Source: Gammaproteobacteria bacterium (GTDB lineage: Bacteria; Pseudomonadota; Gammaproteobacteria; Enterobacterales; Neiellaceae). From it: a stretch of DNA of 64,000 bases. The notes under the pieces were generated by a model. It did no database searches. It saw nothing but the letters and a program-made list of their open reading frames with translations, and was not told the DNA's origin. Position 1 is the stretch's first letter; each line of letters opens with the position of its first letter. Both the position numbers and the translations under genes were made by a program. The DNA lies in the NCBI GenBank assembly GCA_017425245.1, contig JAFOOX010000063.1:62001-126000 (forward strand), given 5' to 3'. Positions 42,471 to 50,130 of this stretch are shown here, piece by piece.

Positions 42471-43052
42471 TCACCCCACTGCCCGTTTGATTGTTGATTC
42501 AGCATCACCGGCCGCCTGGTGGGCGTAGCCGATCAGGATCTCGTAGCGGTCGTGCCAGCGGCTGCTGAAATCAGCGCGGCTGACTGAGCAGCGGAAGCGC
42601 ACAGCGTCCCACCGCTTGCGCTCGCCCCAGTTCTTGCCCAGCAGCGTGCGACTCCCGCCACAGCAGGGGCAAATCACGGCCGCCCGCTGCCCGGTGCCAC
42701 CGCAGTGGCCGCAGGACCGGCGCCGGGTCACATCATCCAGCTCATCGATAGCGGCGCTGCCCAGTGCCAGGGCGATGGTTGGCGCGTGGTCACCATCCGC
42801 CCACCAGCTTGAGCGCTCACCGATCTGCACGATCTCGCGTGCGAATCGGGCCTTGGCGCTACTGAGCAGCAGCGGATCAGCGAGCAGCACCCCGGCCAGC
42901 AGCTCGACGCCCCACCCCCATTTGCCACGGTCGGCATAGGACAGGGCGCCGATCATGTCCTCGCGGGTGAGTGTCTGCAGGCCGCCAAGGCCAAGCTCAA
43001 ACCGTTGCGTTCTCGGCGCGATGCGCGCCATGACTGCCTCAATGCCGATCAT
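42471..43052 (-). CDS. Q-like antiterminator with zinc finger
   Basis: A 193-residue protein. The central zinc motif is CGHCGGTG..CPCCGG (about 114-132), as in lambda Q-type antiterminators, and RWHDRYEILIGYAHQ provides the C-terminal helix. Being the distal-end gene of the early operon and upstream of the tandem leader terminators fits control of late transcription. Identification is by motif plus position. Confidence 0.72.
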   Translation of the reverse strand: MIGIEAVMARIAPRTQRFELGLGGLQTLTREDMIGALSYADRGKWGWGVELLAGVLLADPLLLSSAKARFAREIVQIGERSSWWADGDHAPTIALALGSAAIDELDDVTRRRSCGHCGGTGQRAAVICPCCGGSRTLLGKNWGERKRWDAVRFRCSVSRADFSSRWHDRYEILIGYAHQAAGDAESTIKRAVG

Positions 43053-43525
43053 GCCGCAGCCCTCCCGAGCAGTGTCCGGGCCAGCCAGTGAGCGATGGCC
43101 ACGGCGTCAGCCATGCCGTCATGCGGTGTGCGGCAGCGTGGCGGTACCAGCTGCAGCGTTGGATGAGCGCGGCGGCAGAATGCGATGGCGGCCTCTTTGT
43201 CCTTGGCCGTGCCAGCCAGTACCACCTTCTTCCAGGCTTGCGGCCGGACCCGGTAGTGCGGCATGTGCGAGGTAGCTACGGCGCCCAGCAACATCCCGTA
43301 GCCGGTGCCGAACTGGAACGTGCTGGCCACGCCCTGCCCTGGCATTGAGCCAACTTCCTCGATAGCGATGGCTTTCACCCCGTCCATGCGCAGCTGGGCG
43401 ATGACTCGCGCCACATCCGGCTCCTTGCCGTTGAGCGGCATGGGCCACGCCCGCGCCTCCAGCGTGTCGGTGTCGAGCGTTGCGAATCCGCCCTTTTGCC
43501 CCGGGTCGATGCCTGCAACGATCAT
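43049..43525 (-). CDS. RuvC-like Holliday junction resolvase
   Basis: A 158-residue nuclease with an RNase H fold: Asp in VAGIDPGQKGG (D7), the second acidic residue in AIEEVGSMPGQGV, and the C-terminal HDGMADAVAIAHW pair. It would resolve branched phage DNA before packaging. It occupies the place of RusA/NinG resolvases in lambdoid operons and overlaps Q by 4 bases. Confidence 0.88.
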   Translation of the reverse strand: MIVAGIDPGQKGGFATLDTDTLEARAWPMPLNGKEPDVARVIAQLRMDGVKAIAIEEVGSMPGQGVASTFQFGTGYGMLLGAVATSHMPHYRVRPQAWKKVVLAGTAKDKEAAIAFCRRAHPTLQLVPPRCRTPHDGMADAVAIAHWLARTLLGRAAA

Positions 43526-43947
43526 GCGGCACCTCCCTCTGGCACGCTGCCGCTTTGGATAGCCACGCCAAGCCGGTTGCGCTCACCAGACATGATCAGG
43601 CGACACGCCGCCGCAATAACTCTTTCCTCCGCTTGCAATTCCTCTCTCGATTGGGCGTGTAGACCACTACGCTCCGGCAGCGACAGAAACGCCTTAACTG
43701 CTGCGCGCAATGCCTTGAGCGCCGCTTCGTCAACGGCAGTGACTTTTCGCTCGCGGTCGATGTTCTCAACAAACCACAACGGGGCGCATTCACTCGCAAA
43801 GCGGTCAGACAGCCGCGCCTCCAGATCGGCAACGCGAGCCCGCAATTGCTCAATATGGCCAGCAGCCTCGTCTAGCACCGCCTGGTTAATGTCGAGCGGA
43901 TGCTCTTTCGCGTTAAGCCGCAGGCGCTCAATGATATCTGTGCTCAC
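43522..43947 (-). CDS. Hypothetical early protein
   Basis: A 141-residue helical protein: ERLRLNAKEHPLDINQAVLD, then a coiled-coil stretch (HIEQLRARVADLEARLSDRF) and ALKALRAAVKAFLSLPERSG. It overlaps both neighbours by 4 bases (ATGA), so it is truly translated in the nin-like block. Phage proteins of this type are widespread and uncharacterised. Confidence 0.68.
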   Translation of the reverse strand: MSTDIIERLRLNAKEHPLDINQAVLDEAAGHIEQLRARVADLEARLSDRFASECAPLWFVENIDRERKVTAVDEAALKALRAAVKAFLSLPERSGLHAQSREELQAEERVIAAACRLIMSGERNRLGVAIQSGSVPEGGAA

Positions 43948-44144
43948 GCTGCCTCCCTCACTGCCTTGGTTTGCTTGATCGCTGGCCGCTGCCAGCGGGT
44001 GTCATAGAGTTTTTTGGGCGTTGTCAGTACCCACTTGCCGGAGTGGCGCCCGGAGCCCCGCCCGTATCGTCCATTGCCTTGCGGCATGAACTTGCGCGGC
44101 CTGTCGGCCAGCCAAATGTCGAGTAGGCAATCAGGCGGCAGCAT
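43944..44144 (-). CDS. Small basic hypothetical protein
   Basis: A 66-residue, strongly basic protein (DRPRKFMPQGNGRYGRGSGRHSGKW), rich in Gly and Arg. It starts within the end of the 59-aa gene and overlaps the next gene by 4 bases. Nucleic-acid binding is suggested only by composition. Confidence 0.6.
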   Translation of the reverse strand: MLPPDCLLDIWLADRPRKFMPQGNGRYGRGSGRHSGKWVLTTPKKLYDTRWQRPAIKQTKAVREAA

Positions 44145-44310
44145 GGGTCACCACCTGCACCTGCATTGCCGGGTCGCGGTCGTTGGCGCGGGCCTCGCGC
44201 AGGCGGTTGACTAGCCAGCGCAGCTCAGTGGCGTGCTGGTTGAGCATTGCGGCCCGCTCAGTGACGACCAAAGAGCCAAACACCATTCCGGCCATGTCTT
44301 TCATCGTCAT
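44131..44310 (-). CDS. Small hypothetical protein in the NinB-resolvase interval
   Basis: A 59-residue frame beginning MTMKDMAGMVFGSLVVTERA and continuing with a helical, basic segment (ELRWLVNRLREARANDRDP). Its ATG overlaps the NinB stop (ATGA) and its stop overlaps the start of the 66-aa gene, filling an otherwise empty gap in an operon where every gene overlaps the next. Function unknown. Confidence 0.6.
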   Translation of the reverse strand: MTMKDMAGMVFGSLVVTERAAMLNQHATELRWLVNRLREARANDRDPAMQVQVVTHAAA

Positions 44311-44762
44311 GCCGCTCTCCGGGGTTCAGTGATTTCGCGGTACAGCGTTTTGGACGGCGCTGAGAACTTCACGCCCCGATCGGTACCGAACCAATGCAGG
44401 AACTCGATCCACTCGGCGAAGGTCTTGCGGCTCATCTCCTTGGTGCGCAGCCCCAGGAACACATGGCCACCGTTGACGCCTTCTGCGATGCGGGTTTCCT
44501 GCTTGAAGGCGGCGGTGAGAACGTCCTTCCAGTCCTCTGGCTTCATCCGCTGCAGCTTGCCGTTTACTGGCCAATGCAGCTGATCGGCGATATCGCGGAG
44601 CATGGGCCACATCTTGCGGTTCTGAACGGCGAGCCGCGTTGGCAGCCTCAGCACCAGCTCAAACGAACCAGCTTTGGCCATGGCCCTGGCTGCGGCCCAT
44701 GCGCGCTCAAACATCGGGCGCACCTCGGTAACGCTGGTCACGGTGAATACCTGCTCACCCAT
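44307..44762 (-). CDS. ninB: NinB-like recombination protein
   Basis: A 151-residue protein of the lambda NinB (Orf) family, which binds single-stranded DNA and helps load phage recombinase in place of RecFOR. Diagnostic segments are QNRKMWPMLRDIADQLHWPV, the DWKDVLTAAFKQE stretch, GGHVFLGLRTKEMS and FLHWFGTDRGVKF. It overlaps the preceding 66-aa gene by 8 bases. Confidence 0.9.
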   Translation of the reverse strand: MGEQVFTVTSVTEVRPMFERAWAAARAMAKAGSFELVLRLPTRLAVQNRKMWPMLRDIADQLHWPVNGKLQRMKPEDWKDVLTAAFKQETRIAEGVNGGHVFLGLRTKEMSRKTFAEWIEFLHWFGTDRGVKFSAPSKTLYREITEPRRAA

Positions 44763-44955
44763 GGCTGCGGTTCCCGACTGTGACGCCGCCGCGCCAGCGG
44801 TTGAGCCAGTGGCGAACCTCGGCGGCCTTCGCCTCTGGCATTGCTGCCACTTCGGCGCGGGCCTGCTCGGCGGTCATCCGCTTGTCGGCGATCGCATCCA
44901 GCAGGCGCTGAGCCTCGGCGCGGCAAGGGCCCTCTCCCGGGTAGCGGGTTGTCAT
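44755..44955 (-). CDS. Small hypothetical protein
   Basis: A 66-residue protein: RYPGEGPCRAEAQRLLDAIA then a predicted helix-turn-helix-sized helical pair (KRMTAEQARAEVAAMPEAKA, EVRHWLNRWRGG). Coupled to both neighbours. No family recognised. Confidence 0.6.
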   Translation of the reverse strand: MTTRYPGEGPCRAEAQRLLDAIADKRMTAEQARAEVAAMPEAKAAEVRHWLNRWRGGVTVGNRSHG

Positions 44956-45116
44956 TGCCGTTCCTCCCGCTGGATGCGCGCCATGGTCTTGGCGATCTCC
45001 TTGTCGGCCAGATAGGCGGCCGTCGCGGCTTTGGCCATCTGCAGGTGGCTGTGAACGTTAAACTCCGTTGGCCGCAGCACGATGGTGCAGGGCTGCCATG
45101 CTTCGTGGGTCGTCAT
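44952..45116 (-). CDS. Small hypothetical protein after DnaB
   Basis: A 54-residue frame starting MTTHEAWQPCTIVLRPTEFN and ending in a charged helix (LADKEIAKTMARIQREERQ). Its ATG overlaps the helicase stop and its TGA overlaps the next ATG, so it is very likely translated although short. Function unknown. Confidence 0.58.
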   Translation of the reverse strand: MTTHEAWQPCTIVLRPTEFNVHSHLQMAKAATAAYLADKEIAKTMARIQREERQ

Positions 45117-46489
45117 GAGATATCCCCAAAGGTCACAGAGCCATTGCCGGGCCGCTTTGCGCTGGCGTTCAGGCGGCGCACTTGGTCGCTGGCCACCTCA
45201 CTGAATCCGTGATTGGTCAGGTCGGCGTAAACCGTGCCGGTGCCGCTGTGGCGGCTGGCGGCCAAGATGATTTCGGTGATGTTCCCCAGCGGGGTTTGCG
45301 GGTCATAGACCGCTTCGCGGTACAGGAACACGATCCGGTCGGCGTCCTGCTCGATGCTTCCCGACTCCCGCAGGTCGCTCATCACTGGCCGCTTGTTGGC
45401 GCGCTGCTCCAGGTTTCGGTTCAGCTGGGCCAGCAGGATCACCGGAGCCTGCAGCTCAGTTGCAAGCGACTTGAGCCCGGCTGTCACCTCGGCAACGCCC
45501 AAGTCATAGCGGTTGTTCTTGGTGTCGATGTGCATCAGGGTGAGGTAATCGACACAAATGGCGCCCAACTGGCCGTAGCGGAATGCCAGCTCTCGCGCTT
45601 CGGTGCAGATATCCCCCAGCGAGCGGCGTGGCCGGTCAACCAGTGCCAGCTGGCCGCGCTGGATCTCGCCCATGAACCGCGACAGTGCGGCGAATTCGTG
45701 AGTCTCCAGCCCCTTGCGGTAACTAGCCTTGTCGATGGCGGCGCGCTGGGCGGTGATGCGGGCCATGATCTGCTTGCCGCTCATCTCCATCGAGAACAGC
45801 AGCACCGGCTTGCGCTGGTCGAATGCGATGTTGCCGGCGATTTGGGTCATCAGCTCGGTCTTGCCCATCTTCGGCCTGGCCCCAATCACCAGCAGGTCGT
45901 TTTTGTTCAGGCCGCCATCCATCAGCACATCAAGCCCGGCGATCCCGGTGGGGACCATGTAGCGCTCAGGGTTGCGCAGCGATTCCTCCAGCTCGGCCAC
46001 GAAGTCGCGCAGCACATCCACGCCATCCCGCGAGGTTTGGTTATCACCGGCCCGCACAGCGCTGGCCAGTTCGCCCTTGATGCGCTCCAGCTTCTCGGCC
46101 GGGGTGCCCTCGTCGGCCAGGATGGCGTTGCCGCGGCGCAAGGCGCGCTCGATGCTGCGCAGCGAGTGGCGCTCTGCGATCACATCGGCCCAGCTCAGCA
46201 GGGGCGCGGTGCTGATCAACTCCTTGGCCATAGTCGCCAGGGTGGCAAAATCGATACCGGCCTGCAGCCGGGTCAGCTCGGCATCCACCGCCACTAGGTC
46301 AAACCCCTTCCCGGCGCTGCGCAGGGTGAGGATTGCGCTGTAGATGGCGCGATAGTTCGGCGTGGTCAGTGCGTCGAGCGTCACCTTGCCGATGGCCCGC
46401 TCAACCTCGTTGGTCGGGCGGCCGATCACCATCAGGGCGGCCAGCAGTGACCACTGGGCGGTAACTGGGTCGTGCTGCGGGTTGTTCAC
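45113..46489 (-). CDS. DnaB-like replicative helicase
   Basis: A 458-residue hexameric DNA helicase. GTG 46489 is chosen because it overlaps the initiator's stop (GTGA) and gives the usual short N-terminus. The N-terminal DnaB domain spans about 10-115, with the RecA-like domain after it: Walker A GARPKMGKTELM, VDYLTLMHID (Walker B region), and the DnaB signature DLRESGSIEQDAD. Encoding its own helicase means this phage need not capture host DnaB through a P-type loader. Confidence 0.93.
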   Translation of the reverse strand: MNNPQHDPVTAQWSLLAALMVIGRPTNEVERAIGKVTLDALTTPNYRAIYSAILTLRSAGKGFDLVAVDAELTRLQAGIDFATLATMAKELISTAPLLSWADVIAERHSLRSIERALRRGNAILADEGTPAEKLERIKGELASAVRAGDNQTSRDGVDVLRDFVAELEESLRNPERYMVPTGIAGLDVLMDGGLNKNDLLVIGARPKMGKTELMTQIAGNIAFDQRKPVLLFSMEMSGKQIMARITAQRAAIDKASYRKGLETHEFAALSRFMGEIQRGQLALVDRPRRSLGDICTEARELAFRYGQLGAICVDYLTLMHIDTKNNRYDLGVAEVTAGLKSLATELQAPVILLAQLNRNLEQRANKRPVMSDLRESGSIEQDADRIVFLYREAVYDPQTPLGNITEIILAASRHSGTGTVYADLTNHGFSEVASDQVRRLNASAKRPGNGSVTFGDIS

Positions 46490-47502
46490 TGGTCGCCTCC
46501 GTGGCTTTGGGCGTGCAGGGCATCGCGCACCTTGTCGAGGATGGATTCGCGCAGGATGGTTTCGAGGTTGGATCGCCGCTGGTTGCCGTTGGCGCTCTTG
46601 TAGGGCTCGACCAGCCATCGCAGCTCATGGGTGGTTGCGATGGCTTGGCAGTAGCTGCGCCAGTTGCTCAGGGTGAATTCAGGGCGGTTGGCCTTGCGCC
46701 GTTCGGCTTGGCGCTTTGTCCAGAACGCTTTGGCCTGCAACTTGCGCGGTTCGCTCATGCCATGCAGATCGGGCATGCCAGCCGGCACCAGGATCTCCCG
46801 GTAGATTTTCAGCATCTCGTCGTATGGGGTTGAGATGGTCTTGCAGTGAGGTGCTGCCTCGTCCTGCGAGGCCGGCTGTTTTTCGTCGCGGTCACCTACC
46901 TCGACTGAGCGAAGCGAAGGAGATTTGGGATCTGAGCGAAGCGAAGATCCCTTCTTACTTTCTTTCTTTCTTTTGTGTGTAGGTGAATCACCTACAGTCG
47001 GTGTAGGTGAAACGCCTACACTGTAGGTGTTTTGGATCTCGTTGTTTGTAGGTGAATCGCCTACGTTTTGAGTGCCTGAGTTGGAGGTTTCGTTGGCCGT
47101 TTGTGTAGGTGAATCACCTACAGTCGGTGTAGGTGTTTTACCTACAGTTACCCACTCGCCGAACACTGGGTTGATGCCAATCTCGCGCCCGCTGGTGCGC
47201 AGGATCTTGGCCTCAAGGAGCCGCGTCTTAGCCTTCGACACGTCCACCCGGTGAACGCCAGTCATCTGCGCGATCTGCGTGTCACCCACCCGGTCAAAGC
47301 CCTTTCCAAAGCCGTAGGTCTTGCGGGCAATGGTCATCACCACCAGCCACTCGCGCTTGCTCAAATCGGCCGCTAACAGCGCCTCCAGCAGCTCGTTGGC
47401 CAGTCGGGTATAGCCGTTCTCCAACTGCGCCTTGTCGGCGCTGTCATCGGTGCTGTTGCTCATGGCTTTGGCCCTGAACTCGATAATTTCAGCGGTTGCC
47501 AT
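46486..47502 (-). CDS. O-like replication initiator carrying the origin
   Basis: A 338-residue initiator. The N-terminal winged-helix domain (about 25-110: GYTRLANELLEALLAADLSK, FGKGFDRVGDTQIAQMTGVH) resembles lambda O and phage replication proteins. The middle (about 115-175) is a low-complexity linker with repeats of VGDSPT that are the translated iterons; the C-terminal domain (about 220-338) should contact the helicase encoded next. The initiator is expected to bind the iterons inside its own gene. Confidence 0.88.
   Translation of the reverse strand: MATAEIIEFRAKAMSNSTDDSADKAQLENGYTRLANELLEALLAADLSKREWLVVMTIARKTYGFGKGFDRVGDTQIAQMTGVHRVDVSKAKTRLLEAKILRTSGREIGINPVFGEWVTVGKTPTPTVGDSPTQTANETSNSGTQNVGDSPTNNEIQNTYSVGVSPTPTVGDSPTHKRKKESKKGSSLRSDPKSPSLRSVEVGDRDEKQPASQDEAAPHCKTISTPYDEMLKIYREILVPAGMPDLHGMSEPRKLQAKAFWTKRQAERRKANRPEFTLSNWRSYCQAIATTHELRWLVEPYKSANGNQRRSNLETILRESILDKVRDALHAQSHGGDQ
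46905..46946. repeat. Two 15-bp direct repeats beside the origin
   Basis: CTGAGCGAAGCGAAG occurs exactly at 46905-46919 and 46932-46946, 27 bases apart. They flank the AT-rich element on the side opposite to the iterons and may belong to the origin; a chance coding repeat is also possible. Confidence 0.7.
46905..47145. other. Replication origin with iterons inside the initiator gene
   Basis: Five 17-bp palindromic iterons of the form GTAGGTGAATCACCTAC or close variants lie at 46979-46995, 47003-47019, 47048-47064, 47105-47121 and 47129-47145, with a half-copy at 47023-47030. Adjacent at 46951-46980 is a purine/pyrimidine-biased AT-rich stretch (CTTTCTTTCTTTC), a likely unwinding element, and beyond it two copies of a 15-base direct repeat. 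The layout copies the lambda origin within gene O. Confidence 0.82.
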
Positions 47503-48049
47503 CCCCGCCTCCCATCATCAGCTGCAGCCGCATGGCCACCGCCCGGGCAATCAACTCGTCCAGGGCGGCGACAGCGGTGGTTTTGTTGGTGTGTTGGTGG
47601 CGCATGACATTGGCCATGGCATCCATCAGGTCTACCGGCTCAGCACTCGGGCACGCCAGTTCATCCAACGCCAGTGGCAGCAACCCATAACGGCGGGCCA
47701 GCTCTGCAATCAGTTCGGCGCGGTACGGCTCCGGCAGGCTGAACACCAGCGGTTCCTCAGCCTCCACCGGCAGGTGCATGCCCTGCCCGCGCAGCCAGCG
47801 CTCCATCGTTTTGCGGATTGCCTCAGCATCCCGCAGAACATCACCGCTTTCCGGCAGGTTTAGGGTGCGCTGTTCGGGCGGTACCCGCTCCCGGTACTGG
47901 GTCAGAAATTCAAGCGCCAGGCTGCCGCTACTCAGGCTTGTGCAGCGTATGACATGGTTCACAGCAGCGACGATAACCCCGCGTCGTGAAAGGGGCTGTC
48001 CTTGACCGGACGCTGACGTGGCACCCGTTGTGGGCGATGCTTTACTCAT
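47489..48049 (-). CDS. Early regulatory-position protein (YdaT/CII place)
   Basis: A 186-residue protein starting at ATG 48049 (MSKASPTTGATSASGQG). Helical segments include TMERWLRGQGMHLPVEAEEP and YRAELIAELARRYGLLPLAL. It lies between the YdaS-like Cro and the initiator, where lambdoid phages have cII and Rac-type prophages ydaT. The WLRG..LP..LPEPYR pattern is compatible with YdaT-type proteins, but I do not claim the family. It overlaps the initiator by 14 bases. Confidence 0.6.
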   Translation of the reverse strand: MSKASPTTGATSASGQGQPLSRRGVIVAAVNHVIRCTSLSSGSLALEFLTQYRERVPPEQRTLNLPESGDVLRDAEAIRKTMERWLRGQGMHLPVEAEEPLVFSLPEPYRAELIAELARRYGLLPLALDELACPSAEPVDLMDAMANVMRHQHTNKTTAVAALDELIARAVAMRLQLMMGGGDGNR

Positions 48050-48369
48050 AGGGTTGGCCTTGGTGCTACGCTGCCCATCCGGGACGCGGGAGGCAGCGAG
48101 GAACAGGGAGTGAAGGGATGGACGTTCAGGCGGATCAGGTTCACGGCGGCGAGGCGTTGGCCACCGCTGGCACTGTCGCTGGCGAAGCACAGCGGAGAGC
48201 TTGCCCGGCGATTGGCACTGGCCTTGGTGCTGGCATGGCTAGTGGCAGACGCGCAGAGCGCCGTCTTACGCTGGGCGCCAGTCGTTGCCGGGGTGATTGG
48301 CGTTATCGACACCCTGGACAAGGCTTGGCTCGCAGCAAAGTGGATAGCGCGCCGGAGGGCAGCATTCAT
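48046..48369 (-). CDS. Doubtful early-operon frame, 107 residues
   Basis: The frame has a start that overlaps the preceding stop and a stop that overlaps the following start (ATGA on both sides), the pattern of every neighbour. The protein itself (Ser/Ala/Thr-rich, SHASTKASANRRASSPLC) looks poor. On the plus strand 48110-48463 a GTG-started frame with a GAGGAAC site encodes a more natural membrane-like protein (ARRLALALVLAWLVADAQSA). Only one is likely real. Confidence 0.35.
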   Translation of the reverse strand: MNAALRRAIHFAASQALSRVSITPITPATTGAQRKTALCASATSHASTKASANRRASSPLCFASDSASGGQRLAAVNLIRLNVHPFTPCSSLPPASRMGSVAPRPTL

Positions 48370-48614
48370 GCGCCACCTCCAGCATCGCGCCGCTCTGCGT
48401 CAGTCAGGGCTTTCTCATCGCGGATGGCACCAGTCAGTAACCAGGCAAAAGCCAAAGCACTGACCACGGCGCAGGCGATGGCAACCAACGCGGAGTCGTT
48501 GATGGCCATAACGCATGCCGGGGCAGTCATCAGCGCGAATGCCGCGTCTTGGCGCCGCTCTTTCCGCCTGCGCACCTGCAGCGCCAGAACTCGGGACCGG
48601 CCAGACACTTTCAT
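48366..48614 (-). CDS. Small membrane protein
   Basis: An 82-residue protein with a basic N-terminus (RSRVLALQVRRRKERRQD), two close hydrophobic stretches (AAFALMTAPACVMAI, ALVAIACAVVSALAFAWLL) and a charged tail. The start overlaps the Cro stop by one base (TGATG). Unknown function; possibly a superinfection or membrane-associated early protein. Confidence 0.58.
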   Translation of the reverse strand: MKVSGRSRVLALQVRRRKERRQDAAFALMTAPACVMAINDSALVAIACAVVSALAFAWLLTGAIRDEKALTDAERRDAGGGA

Positions 48615-48844
48615 CAGGCGGCCTGCTCTGTGCCAATCAACGCAGCAAGGTCAGGCCGAAGACCGGCAACGGTGAGCCTTCCGCCGCTGGCCTCAGCAAG
48701 CTTGCTGGCCGCGACAAGTGATGGCTTGCGATGTCCGCCAGCGAGTTGCTTGAGATGGCCGACAGAAGTTCCGGCCTTTGTTGCAAATTTCGCCAGTTCT
48801 TCTGGCGACAGGGTTGCCAGATAGCCTTTGATCGTGGTGCTCAT
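48614..48844 (-). CDS. YdaS-like Cro repressor
   Basis: A 76-residue DNA-binding protein. The helix-turn-helix is about residues 18-40 (KFATKAGTSVGHLKQLAGGH). The C-terminal ASGGRLTVAGLRPDLAAL matches the ATGG-VT--LRPDL ending of YdaS/Cro-type proteins. It is the first gene of the leftward early operon, divergent from the CI-like repressor, with the shared operator between them. Confidence 0.82.
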   Translation of the reverse strand: MSTTIKGYLATLSPEELAKFATKAGTSVGHLKQLAGGHRKPSLVAASKLAEASGGRLTVAGLRPDLAALIGTEQAA

Positions 48845-48871
48845 GCTGCCTCCAGTTACACAGAGACAACA

Positions 48872-48886
48872 TTAGCGCCGCGCTAA
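48872..48886. promoter_or_regulatory. Operator between cI and cro
   Basis: A 15-bp palindrome TTAGCGC-C-GCGCTAA in the 88-base divergent region. The same element occurs twice before the rightward operon (52210-52224, 52235-52249), which identifies it as the lysogenic repressor's site. Confidence 0.82.
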
Positions 48887-48932
48887 CTAAACCGCAAGGG
48901 AAAGCAGCGCGACACGCGCTCGGAGGTAACGA

Positions 48933-49643
48933 ATGCAGGACGCAAGCATTGTCGCGGCGGGAATTTATCGCGCAGCTAATCCGTGCTTACATCTCCTTAT
49001 GCAAAAGGACATTTACGCAATCAGACTGGCCAATCTCAGGGCCCTGATAGAGAAGGCTGGCTCTATCAGCGGATTTGCTGCGGCCGTCGAAAGCTCGCCA
49101 TCCACGATTAGCCAGATCCTGTCGCCAAGAACCGACAAGAACCTGGGCGATAAGCTTGCCCGCAAAATAGAAGCCAACCTCAAGCTTGGGTTTGGGTGGA
49201 TGGACTCTGAGCACGCCGAAGCGGGCCACGCGGAAACCCCCACGTTCGCATCAATCACCATCCCCATCACCCACGCACTCACGCCGGCAGCTGACGGCAT
49301 CACCGTTACCGCCGAGAGCTGCGATCAGGGCGTTGTGCTGTTGCCCGCCGTCAGCCCGAAGGATTACGCGGCAGTGATCACCACCAGCGGCCTGCTGCCG
49401 CGCATCGAGCGCGATCAGGTGGCGGTGATCGCGCCTACCCTGCCAGTGTTGGAGGGTGATATGGTGCTGATCGCCATGGCGTCGGGTGATCTGCTGCTGT
49501 GCCGCTGGCTCTATGACCGTGGCGATGTGCGCTACGTCGAGCCCGTCAATGGCGGCGACCGCCGCGAACTGCAGCGCTCCGCGATCCGCGACTGTCACTA
49601 CGTTGCCCAGGTGCTGAACAAGCCGCGCCAGCTGGCGCACTGA
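48933..49643 (+). CDS. CI-like repressor with S24 peptidase domain
   Basis: A 236-residue lysogeny repressor. ATG 48933 has a strong GGAGGT six bases upstream; an inner ATG (48999) gives a start more like relatives (MQKDIYAIRLANLRALIEKA) but lacks such a site. Helix-turn-helix: ISGFAAAVESSPSTISQILS. The C-terminal LexA/CI-type region (about 115-230: LPRIERDQVAVIAPTLPVLEG, GDMVLIAMASGDLLLCRWLY) is the S24-like fold, though the autocleavage Ser/Lys cannot be assigned safely. It should bind the three 15-bp operators. Confidence 0.88.
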   Translation: MQDASIVAAGIYRAANPCLHLLMQKDIYAIRLANLRALIEKAGSISGFAAAVESSPSTISQILSPRTDKNLGDKLARKIEANLKLGFGWMDSEHAEAGHAETPTFASITIPITHALTPAADGITVTAESCDQGVVLLPAVSPKDYAAVITTSGLLPRIERDQVAVIAPTLPVLEGDMVLIAMASGDLLLCRWLYDRGDVRYVEPVNGGDRRELQRSAIRDCHYVAQVLNKPRQLAH

Positions 49644-49745
49644 TCTGTCAACTCCATACAACAGCGTGATTTAAGGCCGTTTTTTCGGCCCCCTGCTGTG
49701 CATAATGTTCGCCATCTGACAACAGCATTGCCGCCGCACAAATGA

Positions 49746-49795
49746 GATGCAGATCACACAAACGCTTGTGCGATTATACTGCATCAACCTATAAT
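49746..49795 (+). promoter_or_regulatory. Promoter and nested palindromes before the toxin-antitoxin-like pair
   Basis: TATAAT at 49790-49795 lies 18 bases after TTGTGC (49766-49771). Two nested inverted repeats cover it: GATGCAG (49746-49752) with CTGCATC (49779-49785), and CACAA (49757-49761) with TTGTG (49766-49770). These are plausible autoregulatory operators. Upstream, 49675-49690 forms GGCCG-TTTTTT-CGGCC, a hairpin without a T-tail. Confidence 0.62.
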
Positions 49796-49808
49796 AATTA
49801 GGGGTTGC

Positions 49809-50111
49809 ATGAAGGAACTGAGCAACAGCCAGCTAACGGAAATGATCCGCAAGCGAGCTGCAGACACTGGCAACGTAGTGCTCACCAAGCATGCCAAGTC
49901 GCGTATGAAACTGCGGAAGATAACCGAGGCAGAAGTTCATGCAACGCTACGCAACGGCAGGCTAGAAGACCCGCCAGAGCTGGCCCCAAACGGCGGCCTG
50001 ACTGCCACCATGGCCTACTTCTACGCAGGCAGAAAGATTGGCGTGGTGGTAGGGCTGGTAGAAACGGATGGCCTTCCAGTGGTCACTGTGCTGTGCATCA
50101 AGCAGAGATAA
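49809..50111 (+). CDS. DUF4258-type toxin-like protein
   Basis: A 100-residue protein. The pattern TKHAKSRMKLRKITEAEVHA..LRNG..ED resembles DUF4258, a RelE/BrnT-like small RNase fold found as a toxin. It is followed 19 bases later by a helix-turn-helix gene. Toxin activity is inferred from the pair; the catalytic residues are not certain. Confidence 0.75.
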   Translation: MKELSNSQLTEMIRKRAADTGNVVLTKHAKSRMKLRKITEAEVHATLRNGRLEDPPELAPNGGLTATMAYFYAGRKIGVVVGLVETDGLPVVTVLCIKQR

Positions 50112-50130
50112 GCAACGCGAGGGAAAAACC

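Noticed and set aside
45182..46297. 371-residue plus-strand frame opposite the helicase
   Set aside because: Antisense shadow of DnaB, which has Walker motifs and operon coupling.
49675..49690. Intrinsic terminator after the CI-like gene
   Set aside because: The T-run is in the hairpin loop (GGCCG-TTTTTT-CGGCC), not after the stem, so it is not a normal terminator.
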